DNA of 64,000 nt from Caballeronia sp. INDeC2 (GCF_023631325.1 NZ_JALQDG010000003.1:744001-808000); one strand, 5' to 3'; positions 19,811 through 29,191 are shown, counted from the stretch's first letter. Notes: generated from the sequence alone by a model not told the origin. Numbers and translations: made by a program.

Positions 19811-20674
19811 TCAACTAGAGCCCGCAATCACCACCGTACACGTCGTCCCCGCGCTCAGCAGCACCCCCTCCGGCACATCATCTATATGCACCCGCACCGG
19901 CACGCGCTGCGCCAGGCGCACCCAGTTGAACGTCGGGTTCACGTCGGCGAGCAGTTCGCGGCTTTGCGGATTGTCGCGGTCGTAAATGCCGCGGGAAATG
20001 CTCTCCACATGTCCCTTCAGCTCGCCGCCGCTCATCAGCCGAATCGACGCCTTGTCGCCGATGCGCACACGCGGCAGCTTCGTTTCCTCGAAGTAGCCGT
20101 ACACCCAGAACGAATGGCTGTCGACGATCGCGAGCTTGGCCGCGCCCGCCGCCGCATAATCGCCGCGGAACACGTTCAGGTTCGTCACATAGCCGTCCAC
20201 CGGCGAAAACACCTTCGTGCGTTCGAGATTGAGCTTCGCGGCGTCGAGCGCGGCCTGCGCCTGCTGCAACTGCGCTTCGGCGGTCGATGCGGTCTGCATC
20301 GCGTTTTCACGCGCTTCCTTCGACACGACCTGGCTGTCCATATCGGCGCGGCGCGCGGCATCCGCACGGCGCATGCGCAGTTCGGCCGCGCGCGCCGCGA
20401 CGTTCGCCTGCGCCTGCTCGACCGCAATCCGATAGTGCGACGGATCGATCTCCATCAGCAGATCGCCTTTCTTCACGAGCTGGTTGTCGTGAACCGGCAA
20501 CTGCACGACGGCGCCCGACACGTCCGGCGCGACATTGACGACATCCGCGCGCACGCGGCCATCGCGCGTCCACGGCTCGTCCATGTAATGCACCCACAGC
20601 ACGCGCCCGATGACAAGCGCGACGGCGAAGATGGCGATCGTCATAACGATGCCGATGATTTTCCGGAGAATCAT
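19811..20674 (-). CDS. HlyD-family periplasmic adaptor (AaeA-like)
   Basis: A 287-residue membrane fusion protein. One N-terminal TM anchor spans about residues 8-28. It is followed by the biotinyl-lipoyl half-motif 'VAPDVSGAVVQLPVHDNQ', a coiled-coil hairpin at about 80-150 rich in Ala/Gln/Arg, and the second half-motif 'VFSPVDGYVTNLNVFRGD'. It links an inner-membrane FUSC pump to an outer-membrane channel. AaeA of E. coli (about 310 aa) exports aromatic carboxylic acids; the same substrates here are an inference. Last gene of a four-gene minus-strand operon. Confidence 0.9.
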   Translation of the reverse strand: MILRKIIGIVMTIAIFAVALVIGRVLWVHYMDEPWTRDGRVRADVVNVAPDVSGAVVQLPVHDNQLVKKGDLLMEIDPSHYRIAVEQAQANVAARAAELRMRRADAARRADMDSQVVSKEARENAMQTASTAEAQLQQAQAALDAAKLNLERTKVFSPVDGYVTNLNVFRGDYAAAGAAKLAIVDSHSFWVYGYFEETKLPRVRIGDKASIRLMSGGELKGHVESISRGIYDRDNPQSRELLADVNPTFNWVRLAQRVPVRVHIDDVPEGVLLSAGTTCTVVIAGSS

Positions 20675-20713
20675 GATGCAACTCTTTTTCAGCTTGTATG
20701 AAAGTGATGCCGC

Positions 20714-20917
20714 TCAACCGTACGCAACGAGCCCGAGCGTGCCGCAGATGCACACGAGCAGACTCGCGCGAAAGAGCGCCGGGTGCCAGACCACGCGATA
20801 GAGCCCGGTCAGCGAGAGCACGCGGTCGACGACCCACGTGATCATCGCGCCCGCGATGAAGAGCAGCAGGATCGTCGGCACATAGGCTTCGAGGATCGCG
20901 ACGTTACGCGGCAACAT
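20714..20917 (-). CDS. DUF1656 small inner-membrane protein (AaeX-like)
   Basis: A 67-residue protein with two TM segments, starting 'MLPRNVAILEAYVPTILLL'. This is the characteristic DUF1656 pattern seen in AaeX, which always accompanies AaeA/AaeB-type efflux genes. GAAGGAG lies six bases before the ATG at 20917, which fixes the start. It overlaps the end of the FUSC gene by 14 bp and precedes the adaptor gene by 39 bp. Its exact role in the pump is unknown. Confidence 0.88.
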   Translation of the reverse strand: MLPRNVAILEAYVPTILLLFIAGAMITWVVDRVLSLTGLYRVVWHPALFRASLLVCICGTLGLVAYG

Positions 20918-23069
20918 GGGACGCTCCTTCGGGCGCGTGTCTTCCGGCCGGCGCAAACCGGGCGAACGGTGATTCGTGATCGAGCAGCGCGGTGCGGATG
21001 AAATGCAGATGACTCGCGATGCGCTGCAGCCGATGTCTGTCCTCGCGCGGCCGGTCCGTCAGCGCGAGCAGCGCCTGGGTATCGGCGATCGCGCGTTGGG
21101 TTGCGGCGAGCGCGGCGTCGAAGCGCTGGGCTTGCGGCCGATCGAAGAGGCGCGCGACGGCATCGAGCGTCGTATCGATGGAGCCGCGCCCGTTCGGTAA
21201 CTCTTCGATTTCCCGTCGCAAGTCGATCACCGCATTGCCGAATTCGAGCACCGCGAAGAGCCATTGCAGCGCGTCGCGTTGCAAATCGGCACGGCCGTCG
21301 GCGAGGGCGTTGATCTGCGAAAGCAGATCGCGCGTGCGGCTTTCGAAGTGCGTCGTGAGACTCGCGAGACGTCCGCGCCGCGCGTTCACGACTTCGCGCC
21401 GCAAGTCGCCGAGCAGCAGACGGCGCAGCCACGGCGCATCGGTCGGCAGGAGCACGGCGAAGGCGATCGCGGCGACGATCATCGACAAAACGAGCGCGAT
21501 CGCATCGTTCATGAAGCCGGTCGGATCGTAGTGCACCAGATTGTCCGGCCCCGCCAGAAAGCAGAAGAAGATGCAATAGCCGATGCCCACGCCCGCGAGC
21601 GTGCGCCGCGTGCTCAGATACGCGCCGAGCAGAAGGGCGGGCGCGAGCGCGGCGCACATCATCGCGAAGCCGTCGATATGCGGAAACACGCCGAACACGA
21701 CAATCATGCCGACGACGGCCGCGAGCATCGTGCCGATGGCCATTTGCGCCGACATGAGCGTCGGGCGCGGCGAGGACGAGGCGAGCGCGCAGACGGCCGC
21801 GGCGTTGAGGACCATCGTGCCGCCGCTCGGCCACGCGGTTTCGATCCAGAACGCGGAGAGGACGAACATCACGGCCGCGCCGCGCAAGCCCGAGATGGCC
21901 GCCGCGAACAGGTTGGTCCTCGGCACGTAGCGCGCGATCCAGCGCTCGCGTTCGTGCGAGGGCGATGTCAGCGACGCGTACGTGTCGGCATACGCGAGCA
22001 TGTCGTCGACGAAGCGGTAGAGCAGTTCCGTCGCCGTATCGAATTCGAGCTGCGCGAAGTCCGGATTCGTTTCGAGCGCGGCCCGCGCCGCGCGCACGCG
22101 TTTCGGCAAGGCGGCCTTGTAGTCACGCAGCTGCGCGGCGGCGTGGGCGGCGTCGGCGGCGTTGCGCACCGGCTCGCCCGATAGCGAGAAGAGGGGCGGC
22201 ACTTCGCGAAAGAACGGTTCGAGCGCGGCGATGGTCGTCGCCGATGCGTTCTCGCGCAGCCGGTTCATCAGTTGATGCAGCGCGTGAAAACGCGTCGATG
22301 CGCTCATGAACTCGCTGTTCAGACGCGCGAGCCGCCCGCCGCGCATGCGCGATTCCGGATTCTCGAACACGGCGACACTGCGCGCCGCCTCGAAGCCGAC
22401 GATGTCCGACACGAACGCGAGATTCGTCCGCTCGATCTGCGCGCGCTCCATGTTGCCCGCGAGCGCGCGGCACACGTAATCGACGAACTGCGTGAAGCGC
22501 CGGCGCACCGTCGTGCGGACCTGCTCGCCTGCATGCTGCGGAAAGATGAGCGCGCTTACCGCGCCGGAACACACGATGCCGAGCGTCACTTCGCCGACGC
22601 GCGTAAGCGCCGACAGATAGGCGGCCTCCGGATGCTGCGCCGCCGGAATGCCGATCAGCGCGGCCGTGTAGCCCGCGAGCACGAAGCCGTACGAGCGAAA
22701 GTTGCGGTTGCGCGCCGCACCCGCCGTGCAGATGCCGACCCACAGCGCCGTCGCCGAAAGAAACAGCACCGGCTGCTGAGAGAACAGGCTGATGAAGACC
22801 ATCATCACGACGAGACCGACCATCGTCCCGCAGAAACGATAGAAGCTCTTCGCGAGCACCATGCCGCTTTGCGGCTGCATCACGACGAACACGGTGGTCA
22901 TAGCGGTGCGCGGCTGCTGCATGTCGAGGCGCATCGCGATCCACAGCGACAAGAGCGCGGCGAGCACGGCCTTGAAGATGTAGACCCACGCGAGGCCGTC
23001 GGTGCGCGCCCAGTCGAGCAAAGTCTGCTTGAGCGACGGACGTTCGATGAGCGTAGCGGGCGTCGACAT
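20904..23069 (-). CDS. FUSC-family efflux pump subunit (AaeB-like)
   Basis: A 721-residue inner-membrane protein with two blocks of TM helices (about 25-180 and 375-530), each followed by a soluble region. This is the architecture of the fusaric-acid-resistance/AaeB family. 'QPRTAMTTVFVVMQPQSGMVLAKS' marks the first TM block with its conserved QPQSG. The family exports aromatic acids and related toxic weak acids together with an adaptor and an outer-membrane factor, both encoded here. It starts three bases after the NodT gene. Confidence 0.91.
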   Translation of the reverse strand: MSTPATLIERPSLKQTLLDWARTDGLAWVYIFKAVLAALLSLWIAMRLDMQQPRTAMTTVFVVMQPQSGMVLAKSFYRFCGTMVGLVVMMVFISLFSQQPVLFLSATALWVGICTAGAARNRNFRSYGFVLAGYTAALIGIPAAQHPEAAYLSALTRVGEVTLGIVCSGAVSALIFPQHAGEQVRTTVRRRFTQFVDYVCRALAGNMERAQIERTNLAFVSDIVGFEAARSVAVFENPESRMRGGRLARLNSEFMSASTRFHALHQLMNRLRENASATTIAALEPFFREVPPLFSLSGEPVRNAADAAHAAAQLRDYKAALPKRVRAARAALETNPDFAQLEFDTATELLYRFVDDMLAYADTYASLTSPSHERERWIARYVPRTNLFAAAISGLRGAAVMFVLSAFWIETAWPSGGTMVLNAAAVCALASSSPRPTLMSAQMAIGTMLAAVVGMIVVFGVFPHIDGFAMMCAALAPALLLGAYLSTRRTLAGVGIGYCIFFCFLAGPDNLVHYDPTGFMNDAIALVLSMIVAAIAFAVLLPTDAPWLRRLLLGDLRREVVNARRGRLASLTTHFESRTRDLLSQINALADGRADLQRDALQWLFAVLEFGNAVIDLRREIEELPNGRGSIDTTLDAVARLFDRPQAQRFDAALAATQRAIADTQALLALTDRPREDRHRLQRIASHLHFIRTALLDHESPFARFAPAGRHAPEGASHVAA

Positions 23070-23071
23070 GA

Positions 23072-24583
23072 TCAGTTCCGCGCCTTGCTGAACGGACCGA
23101 TATGCTTCGACGGCAGAAGCGCGTTCTGTTCGGGCCCGTTCGACGGATCGTCGATGCCGCCGCCGAGCGCCGATGTGAGCGTCGCGTACGACGCGAGCCG
23201 TTGCGCCCGCACGCGCGCCTGCCCGTCCTGCGCCTTGAGCAATTGCGTTTGCGCGACGAGCACGTTCAGGTAATCGGTGAGCCCGCGCTTGTAGCCTTCG
23301 TTCGCGAGATCGTAGTTCTTGCGCGCGGCGGCGACGGACCGGCCGGACGCTCCGAGTTGCGTGTCGAGCGAATGCACGCGCACGACCTGATCGGCGATGT
23401 CCTTGAGCGCGGCTACGAGCGTTGCGTTGTAGTGATCGACGGCCTGATCATATTGCGCCGATGCCGCGCCGAGCTGCGCGCGCAGGCGTCCGCCTTCGAA
23501 GATCGGCAGCGAGATCGCCGGGCCGAAGCTGTAGCCCGACGCATCGCGCGTCAGGAAGCTGAGCAGCGCGCCGCCCGCGAACGCCTGTGTCAGCGACGCC
23601 GCGAGATTGATGTTCGGATAGAAACCCGCCTTCGCCACGTCGATGCCGCGCGCCTGTGCCGCGACCATCCAGCGCGCCGCGACGATATCGGGCCGATGTC
23701 CGACGAGCTCCGCCGGCAACGCGGAGGGCAGGGGCAGCGGCGTCGCGAGCGACAACGCCGGGCGCGTCAGCGCTTCGCCCGCGCCCGGACCATCGCCCGC
23801 GAGCGCGGCCAGTTGATTGCGCGCGAGCTGGATGTCTTCCTTGTAGACATCGACCTGACGCTCGTACTCGGGCAGCGGCGCTTCGGCCTGGCTCACTTCG
23901 AGCTGCGTGCCGAGCCCGCCCTTCAGACGCCGCCGCGCGAGATCGGCGATGCGCTCCTGCTGCGCGAGCGTGTCCTCGGCGATATCGAGCAGCGCGAACG
24001 ACTGCGAGAAGCCGATATAAGCGCGCACGAAGTTCGTTTCGAGTTCGAGCTGCGCGGCGCGCGCGTCGGCGGCGCGCACCTGGGCGACGTCGAGTGCGCG
24101 TTCGGCGTTGTTGTCGTCGCGATGCCAGAGGTCGAGGTTGTAGGACAGCGAAAGGCCGGCGGTGTTGTCCCAGGTCGTCGTGTCGGCGAACGGGCCGGGG
24201 CCGTAGAAATCGTTATTCGGCCAGTTCTTGCGCGAGACGCTCATCGCGCCGTCGACGTGCGGCAGGAGTTCCGAGCGCGCGACCCCCGCCTGTTGCTGCG
24301 CTTCGCGCACGCGCGCGGCGGCCATCGCGAGCGTGGGACTGCCTTCGGTCGCGCGCGAAATCCAGGCGTCGAGTTGCGGGTCGCGATAGGCGCGCCACCA
24401 TTGATCGTCGGGCCACCGGGCATCGGCGTTGGCGGCGCGAATGGCGCTGCCGGCATCGAGCGTGGAGGCATCCTTCAGCGAATCTTGCGGCGCGATCTTG
24501 CCCGTGCTTGCGCACCCGGCAATTGTTAATATTGCTGTAAGAACGGCGGCACAAGCAGCGCTTCTGGACACTCGCCTTCGCAC
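23072..24583 (-). CDS. NodT-family outer-membrane efflux lipoprotein
   Basis: A 503-residue TolC-like outer-membrane factor. The N-terminal signal ends in the lipobox 'TIAGC', so the mature protein is lipid-anchored at Cys23. Two OEP repeats form the alpha-barrel and beta-barrel: 'YNLDLWHRDDNNAERALDVA' is the conserved first-repeat segment, and 'LPIFEGGRLRAQLGAASAQY' is the second. It is the first gene of the efflux operon, in the order NodT-FUSC-DUF1656-adaptor, divergent from the LysR regulator. Confidence 0.91.
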   Translation of the reverse strand: MRRRVSRSAACAAVLTAILTIAGCASTGKIAPQDSLKDASTLDAGSAIRAANADARWPDDQWWRAYRDPQLDAWISRATEGSPTLAMAAARVREAQQQAGVARSELLPHVDGAMSVSRKNWPNNDFYGPGPFADTTTWDNTAGLSLSYNLDLWHRDDNNAERALDVAQVRAADARAAQLELETNFVRAYIGFSQSFALLDIAEDTLAQQERIADLARRRLKGGLGTQLEVSQAEAPLPEYERQVDVYKEDIQLARNQLAALAGDGPGAGEALTRPALSLATPLPLPSALPAELVGHRPDIVAARWMVAAQARGIDVAKAGFYPNINLAASLTQAFAGGALLSFLTRDASGYSFGPAISLPIFEGGRLRAQLGAASAQYDQAVDHYNATLVAALKDIADQVVRVHSLDTQLGASGRSVAAARKNYDLANEGYKRGLTDYLNVLVAQTQLLKAQDGQARVRAQRLASYATLTSALGGGIDDPSNGPEQNALLPSKHIGPFSKARN

Positions 24584-24649
24584 GATTCACTCCCAAAAAG
24601 GAACTAGTTTCAAGGGAGTCATTATATTTTTGCGCGGATTGTCGAATAA

Positions 24650-24678
24650 CCCGTAAGGATGCAAAGCATTTTTACGGG
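24650..24678. promoter_or_regulatory. 29-bp palindrome, candidate LysR-regulator operator
   Basis: Arms CCCGTAA (24650-24656) and TTACGGG (24672-24678) match perfectly, and the inner bases ATGC/GCAT also pair, so 11 of 14 positions are symmetric. It lies 72 bp before the LysR start and 66 bp from the NodT start, the usual position for an operator governing both divergent genes. No T run follows, so it is not a terminator. Confidence 0.55.
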
Positions 24679-24750
24679 AGGTGTGATAATCGTTGTTGCC
24701 GGTCGTGCAACAATTCGCTCCACGAACAGTTCTCAAAGACGGTAAACGCC

Positions 24751-25689
24751 ATGGACACGCTCCAGAACATGCGCGTATTTGTGCGGGTCGTCGAAGCGGG
24801 CAGCTTCACCGCGGCCGCGCAACATCTCAATACGACGACGGCCTACGCCTCGCGGGCCGTATCGGACCTCGAAGCGCATCTGCGCGCGCGCTTGCTGAAT
24901 CGCACGACGCGGCGCATCGCGCTCACCGAAGCGGGCGAGCGCTATCTGCAACGCTGCGAGCAGATTCTTGCCTATGTCGATCAGGCGGAAGCCGAGGCCG
25001 GCGACGCCCACGCGCGTCCCTCCGGCAAGCTGAAGGTTCATTCGATGACGAGCTTCGGCCAGCACTACATCGTGCCGATGATCTCGCGCTATCAGCAGCG
25101 CCATCCGGCGGTGCAGGTCGATCTGACGCTCGCGCAGCGCATGCCGGATCTGCTCGACGAAGGCTACGACGTGTCCGTCGTGCTCGCGTCCGATTTGCCC
25201 GATTCCGGACTCGTGTCGGCGCGGCTCGGCTCGGTGTACAGCATCGCGTGCGCTTCGCCGGCTTATATCGAGCAGCACGGCGCGCCGCACGTGCTATCCG
25301 ATCTCGTGCGCCATACCTGCCTGCATCTGATGACGCCGGTGTTTCCGCCGGATCGCTGGGTGTTCGACGGCCCGAACGGCCAGGAGACGGTGAGCCTCGG
25401 GCCATCGACCTTCACGGTGAACGTCGCCGAGGCGATGGTCGTGGCGATCCGCGAGAGCATGGGCATCGGCGTGCTGCCGACTTCGTCGGCGCTTCCCGGT
25501 CTGCGCGCGGGGACGCTCGTGCGCGTGTTGCCGCAGTACACGATGCAGGAGCTGAACGTCTACGCACTCTATCCGTCGCGCCAGTATCTCGACGCGAAAA
25601 TCCGCACATGGGTGGAGTTCCTGCGCGAGGCGCTGCCCGATACGCTCGCGGCGGACGCGGAATCGTTGAAGGAATTCGTCGTCGCCTGA
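24751..25689 (+). CDS. LysR-family transcriptional regulator
   Basis: A 312-residue LysR regulator. The N-terminal winged HTH covers about residues 1-60 ('FVRVVEAGSFTAAAQHLNTT', then 'RAVSDLEAHLRARLLNRTTR'). A type 2 periplasmic-binding-like effector domain covers about 90-300. It is divergent from the efflux operon, as AaeR is from aaeXAB, so control of that pump in response to an aromatic acid is likely. The effector itself is not predictable. Confidence 0.9.
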   Translation: MDTLQNMRVFVRVVEAGSFTAAAQHLNTTTAYASRAVSDLEAHLRARLLNRTTRRIALTEAGERYLQRCEQILAYVDQAEAEAGDAHARPSGKLKVHSMTSFGQHYIVPMISRYQQRHPAVQVDLTLAQRMPDLLDEGYDVSVVLASDLPDSGLVSARLGSVYSIACASPAYIEQHGAPHVLSDLVRHTCLHLMTPVFPPDRWVFDGPNGQETVSLGPSTFTVNVAEAMVVAIRESMGIGVLPTSSALPGLRAGTLVRVLPQYTMQELNVYALYPSRQYLDAKIRTWVEFLREALPDTLAADAESLKEFVVA

Positions 25690-25806
25690 AGACGCGGGCG
25701 TTCAGTTACGAAAAAAGCCTCGACGCAACACTTGCTTACGCACGATGTGCCCGCAGCTTGATACCGTCTGCACTGGTTCCACCGCGTTTTCACCGGGATA
25801 CGTCAT

Positions 25807-25995
25807 ATGAGTACGCCACTTCTGCTCGCGCTCGCCGCGCTTCTGGTGCTGATCGCCGTTCCGGCGTCGCGCGATCTTTTGAACGCCATGCGCGCCGAGT
25901 CGGAGCGCAACGCGAAGCGGCGTCTCGTGCCGGTGCGCATCGACGACGATCGCGACGTGCGTGCGCGGCGCATGCGGGATCCGCACGATCGCTGA
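25807..25995 (+). CDS. Small membrane protein (62 aa)
   Basis: A 62-residue protein: a hydrophobic N-terminal helix ('LLLALAALLVLIAVP') followed by a strongly charged Arg/Asp-rich tail. No family is recognised. GGGATA lies about nine bases before the ATG. It sits between LysR and the convergent SRAP gene, ending five bases before the latter's stop. It could be a single-span inner-membrane protein; the chance that it is not a gene is real. Confidence 0.5.
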   Translation: MSTPLLLALAALLVLIAVPASRDLLNAMRAESERNAKRRLVPVRIDDDRDVRARRMRDPHDR

Positions 25996-26000
25996 TCGAG

Positions 26001-26711
26001 TCAGAGCAATGTTTCGAGCGGTTCGATGAGTCGCGGCTCGTCGTTGGTCGTGCGATTAACATCGCTCGATACGCGATGCCACACGAAGTGCGACGCCGGC
26101 ACGCCGTCGGCTTTGACGAGCGCCGCCAGATCCTCGATCGACGCAGCGGGATCGAGCCAGCGTCGCGCGGCGGCGGGCGAGAACACGAGCGGACGGCGGT
26201 CGTGCACATCGATCAGACCTTCATCCGCTGCGGACGTCACGATGACCAAGCCCGCGCCGGGCGCCGCGGCATCCTCGTCGCGCATGATGCTGGTGAGCGC
26301 CGCGAGGTACATCGGCTCGCCGTCTGCGCGCTGAATGAAATACGGCTGCTTGAAGGGCTTCGCCGCCGGGTCTGCCGGGCGCGGCTCGATGCGCCATTCG
26401 AACCAGCCGTCGGCCGGCACGAGAATGCGCGCCTTCTTCCACAAATCCTTGAAATATGCGCTCGTCGCCGCGGTCTCGACGCGCGCGTTGATGGTTTGCG
26501 GCAGCTTCTTCTGGATGGCCCACGGCGGGCAGTAGCCCCAATGAACCGCGCGGATGGTTTCGTCGGGATAGACGGCGAGCGGATGCGTGCCTGGACCGAG
26601 GTTATAGCCGGGACGTCTGTCGGCGGCATCCACGAGCACGAACGGATTTTTCAGATGCAGGCGTTGCGCGTAATGCATCGGCAGTCGGTACTGGCTGATT
26701 CGGCCGCACAT
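26001..26711 (-). CDS. SOS response-associated peptidase (SRAP/YedK)
   Basis: A 236-residue YedK/HMCES protein. After Met removal, Cys2 of 'MCGRIS' forms a thiazolidine crosslink with abasic sites in single-stranded DNA, shielding them. Family motifs are visible: 'WGYCPPW', 'NARVETAATSAYFKDLW' with the catalytic Asn and neighbouring Glu, 'PADGWFEW', and 'DVHDRRPLVF' with the His. The ATG at 26711 is required because Cys must be residue 2, and GGAGGA precedes it; the five upstream in-frame codons are excluded. Confidence 0.93.
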   Translation of the reverse strand: MCGRISQYRLPMHYAQRLHLKNPFVLVDAADRRPGYNLGPGTHPLAVYPDETIRAVHWGYCPPWAIQKKLPQTINARVETAATSAYFKDLWKKARILVPADGWFEWRIEPRPADPAAKPFKQPYFIQRADGEPMYLAALTSIMRDEDAAAPGAGLVIVTSAADEGLIDVHDRRPLVFSPAAARRWLDPAASIEDLAALVKADGVPASHFVWHRVSSDVNRTTNDEPRLIEPLETLL

Positions 26712-26765
26712 GGCGTTCCTCCGCAAAGTCCCCCACGGTTCCGTGCTTCCTGACGCGTTGCCGCG

Positions 26766-27569
26766 CTATATCTCGACGACCTTGTCCCACGCGAACTCGG
26801 GATTCTCCCACTGTTGGCGGCGGCGGTCGAAATAGCCGCGCGGATTGCACACGACCCGCGTGCCCTCGACGACGTAATCGAACGACGTATGCGTATGCCC
26901 GTGAATCCACAGCGATGCGGGCGCACGCGCGAGCGAGGGCAGATGATTGACGAAGCCCGCCGACACGAGATCTTCCGCGTAGCGCGGCGCGAGGCTTTCG
27001 CGCATCGGCGCATGATGTGTGACGACGATCGTCTGGCCCGCGAACGGCTTCGCGAGTTCGCTTTCGAGCCACGCGCGCGCCTGTTCGTGCAGCGCGAGAG
27101 AGTCGTCGGGCGCGAACTCGCGTGGCTTGCCGTCCGGCTCGGGCCATGAGAGCTGAATCAGGCCTTTGTAGTCGAGCATGACTTTCGTGCACGCCTGCTT
27201 GGCCTTCTCGATTTCCTCGTCGCTTGATCCGAACAGCGCGAAGTCCGTCCAGAGCGTCGTGCCGAGCACGCGCCACGCGCCACGGCGATCCACCAGCGAC
27301 GCGTTGTTCAGATAGTGCACGTTGTCGACACTGCGCGCGGCGTCGTGCATCGCCGCTTCCATCGCGCCGAATTCGGCGTCGTAATACTCGTGATTGCCCG
27401 GCACGTAGATGACGGGGACATCGGAATCGAAATTCTCCGCGGCCCAGCGCAAGCCTTCGGCGTGATTGTGGATATCGCCCGCCAGCACGACGAGATCGGC
27501 CTCGGTGTACGGAATAGCCAGCGGCTCGTCGCATTCGAGATGCAGGTCCGACAGCACGCGAATCTTCAT
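26766..27569 (-). CDS. Calcineurin-like metallophosphoesterase
   Basis: A 267-residue binuclear metallophosphoesterase. All metal motifs are present: DLH in 'LSDLHLE', 'GDIHNH', 'GNHEYY', 'VVTHHAP' and 'WIHGHTH'. It belongs to the small cytosolic serine/threonine phosphatase-like group; the substrate is unknown. Its ATG overlaps the stop of the upstream FAD-linked oxidase gene by 4 nt, implying coupling. Confidence 0.9.
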   Translation of the reverse strand: MKIRVLSDLHLECDEPLAIPYTEADLVVLAGDIHNHAEGLRWAAENFDSDVPVIYVPGNHEYYDAEFGAMEAAMHDAARSVDNVHYLNNASLVDRRGAWRVLGTTLWTDFALFGSSDEEIEKAKQACTKVMLDYKGLIQLSWPEPDGKPREFAPDDSLALHEQARAWLESELAKPFAGQTIVVTHHAPMRESLAPRYAEDLVSAGFVNHLPSLARAPASLWIHGHTHTSFDYVVEGTRVVCNPRGYFDRRRQQWENPEFAWDKVVEI

Positions 27570-29020
27570 GCGATGTTCTCCTTCGAAAGCGCCGCGCCCC
27601 AGTGCACGACCTTGCCGGGATTCATCAGGTTATCCGGATCGAGCGCGGCCTTGATCGTCTGCATGAGCCGCACTTCGACCGGCGACTTGTAGTGCATCGC
27701 TTCATCCACTTTCAACTGCCCGAGACCGTGCTCGGCGCTGATGCTGCCGCGATGCCTGTGCACCTGGTCATACACGAGCGCGTTGATCGGCGTCTGGAAT
27801 TCGTCGAGGAACCGTTTCGCATCGACGCCTTCGGGCGCCTGCACGTTGTAGTGCAGATTGCCGTCGCCGAGATGGCCGAACGTCACCATGCGCACGCCGG
27901 GCACCGTGTCCGCAATGATCGCATCGGTTTCGTCGATGAAGCGGCCGATGCTCGAAACGGGCACGGCGATGTCATGCTTGATGTTGAGACCTTCTTCCGC
28001 CTGCGCGAGCGGAATATGTTCGCGCAAGCTCCAGAACGCCTGCGACTGCGCGAGACTTTCCCCGACGACCGCGTTTTCCACGATGCCCTTTTCGAGCGTT
28101 TCTTCCATCAGCCGCTCGAACAGGGCGCGCGCGTGCGCCTCGTTTTCGCTGTCGGAGAGCTCGAGCAGAACGGTTTGCCCGTGCCGTTCGTCGAATGGAT
28201 AGCGCAGTTGTGGAAAATGCTTGCCGACGAGGCGCATCGAGAAATCGGACATGAGCTCGAAGCCGGTCAAAAGCGCGCCCGTATGATGCTGCGCCAGCGA
28301 AAGGAAATCGAGCGCGGCGTGCGGCGATGCGAGTCCGGCCAACGCCGTGACTTTCGCGACCGGCGCGGGATGCAGCTTCATGACCGCGGCCGTGATGATG
28401 CCGAGCGTGCCCTCCGCGCCGATGTAGAGATCGCGCAGATCGTAGCCGGTGTTGTCCTTGCGCAGACCGCGCAGGCCGTCCCAGATCTCGCCCTGCGGCG
28501 TCACGACTTCGAGCCCGAGGCACAATTCGCGCGTGTTGCCGTAGCGCAGCACGCCGGTGCCGCCCGCGTTGGTCGAAAGATTGCCGCCGATCGTGCAGCT
28601 GCCTTCGGCGGCGAGACTCAACGGGAACAGCCGCTGCGCGCTTTCGGCGCGCGCCTGAATTTCGGCGAGCACGACGCCCGCTTCGACGGTCATCGTATTG
28701 TTATGCGGATCGACGCCGCGAATGCGATTGAGCCGTTTCAGGCTGACGACTGCCTGCGCGCCGCTCGCATCGGGCGTCGCGCCACCGGCGAGGCCTGTGT
28801 TGCCACCCTGCGGCACGATCGCGATTCGATGCTCGCGTGCGAGCCGCACGATTGCCGCGACCTGCGCGGTATCGGCGGGCAGCAGCACGGCGCATGCGTT
28901 GCCGCGATAGCGCTTGCGCCAGTCGACGAGATAAGGCGCAGTGTCGCGGGCGTCGGTCAGGACATGCGGTGCGCCGAGAATGTCAGCGCAGGCGGCGATG
29001 AAAGCTTCAGTTGCGGTCAT
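27566..29020 (-). CDS. FAD-binding oxidoreductase (GlcD / D-2-hydroxyglutarate dehydrogenase type)
   Basis: A 484-residue flavoenzyme of the FAD_binding_4 / FAD-oxidase_C family. It has the FAD loop 'VPQGGNTGLAGGATPD', 'GGNLSTNAGGTGVLRYGN', and near the C-terminus 'GHLGDGNLHYNVQAP' and 'SAEHGLGQ'. The latter two match the D-2-hydroxyacid dehydrogenase (D2HGDH/GlcD) group, which oxidise D-2-hydroxy acids and pass electrons to the respiratory chain. The exact substrate (D-lactate, glycolate, D-2-hydroxyglutarate) cannot be fixed by sequence alone. Confidence 0.9.
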   Translation of the reverse strand: MTATEAFIAACADILGAPHVLTDARDTAPYLVDWRKRYRGNACAVLLPADTAQVAAIVRLAREHRIAIVPQGGNTGLAGGATPDASGAQAVVSLKRLNRIRGVDPHNNTMTVEAGVVLAEIQARAESAQRLFPLSLAAEGSCTIGGNLSTNAGGTGVLRYGNTRELCLGLEVVTPQGEIWDGLRGLRKDNTGYDLRDLYIGAEGTLGIITAAVMKLHPAPVAKVTALAGLASPHAALDFLSLAQHHTGALLTGFELMSDFSMRLVGKHFPQLRYPFDERHGQTVLLELSDSENEAHARALFERLMEETLEKGIVENAVVGESLAQSQAFWSLREHIPLAQAEEGLNIKHDIAVPVSSIGRFIDETDAIIADTVPGVRMVTFGHLGDGNLHYNVQAPEGVDAKRFLDEFQTPINALVYDQVHRHRGSISAEHGLGQLKVDEAMHYKSPVEVRLMQTIKAALDPDNLMNPGKVVHWGAALSKENIA

Positions 29021-29165
29021 GGGCAGTCGAGCAAAGATTCCGATGGAGCGTAGCGCACAGTATCGCGCAGTGGCGCGGCGCGCGACCCTCGGCCGAATGG
29101 CATAGGCACGCGCGTCGGTGAGCGTTTCATGCTACAAAGCATCACGTCCGGTCGATGCGCGCATC

Positions 29166-29180
29166 AAAAAAGCGGCCGGA

Positions 29181-29191
<11 letters not shown>
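29166..29191 (-). terminator. Candidate terminator overlapping the DUF2069 gene end
   Basis: AAAAAAGC (29166-29173) is complementary to GCTTTTTT (29184-29191) around a 10-nt GC-rich loop. On the minus strand the hairpin ends in a T run just after the stop codon. The stem is A/T-rich, so strength is doubtful. Confidence 0.4.

Noticed and set aside
19489..20674. A functional adaptor-Doc fusion by read-through of the shared TGA
   Set aside because: The Doc part is frameshifted and lacks a start, so read-through would still give a truncated product; no recoding signal is seen.
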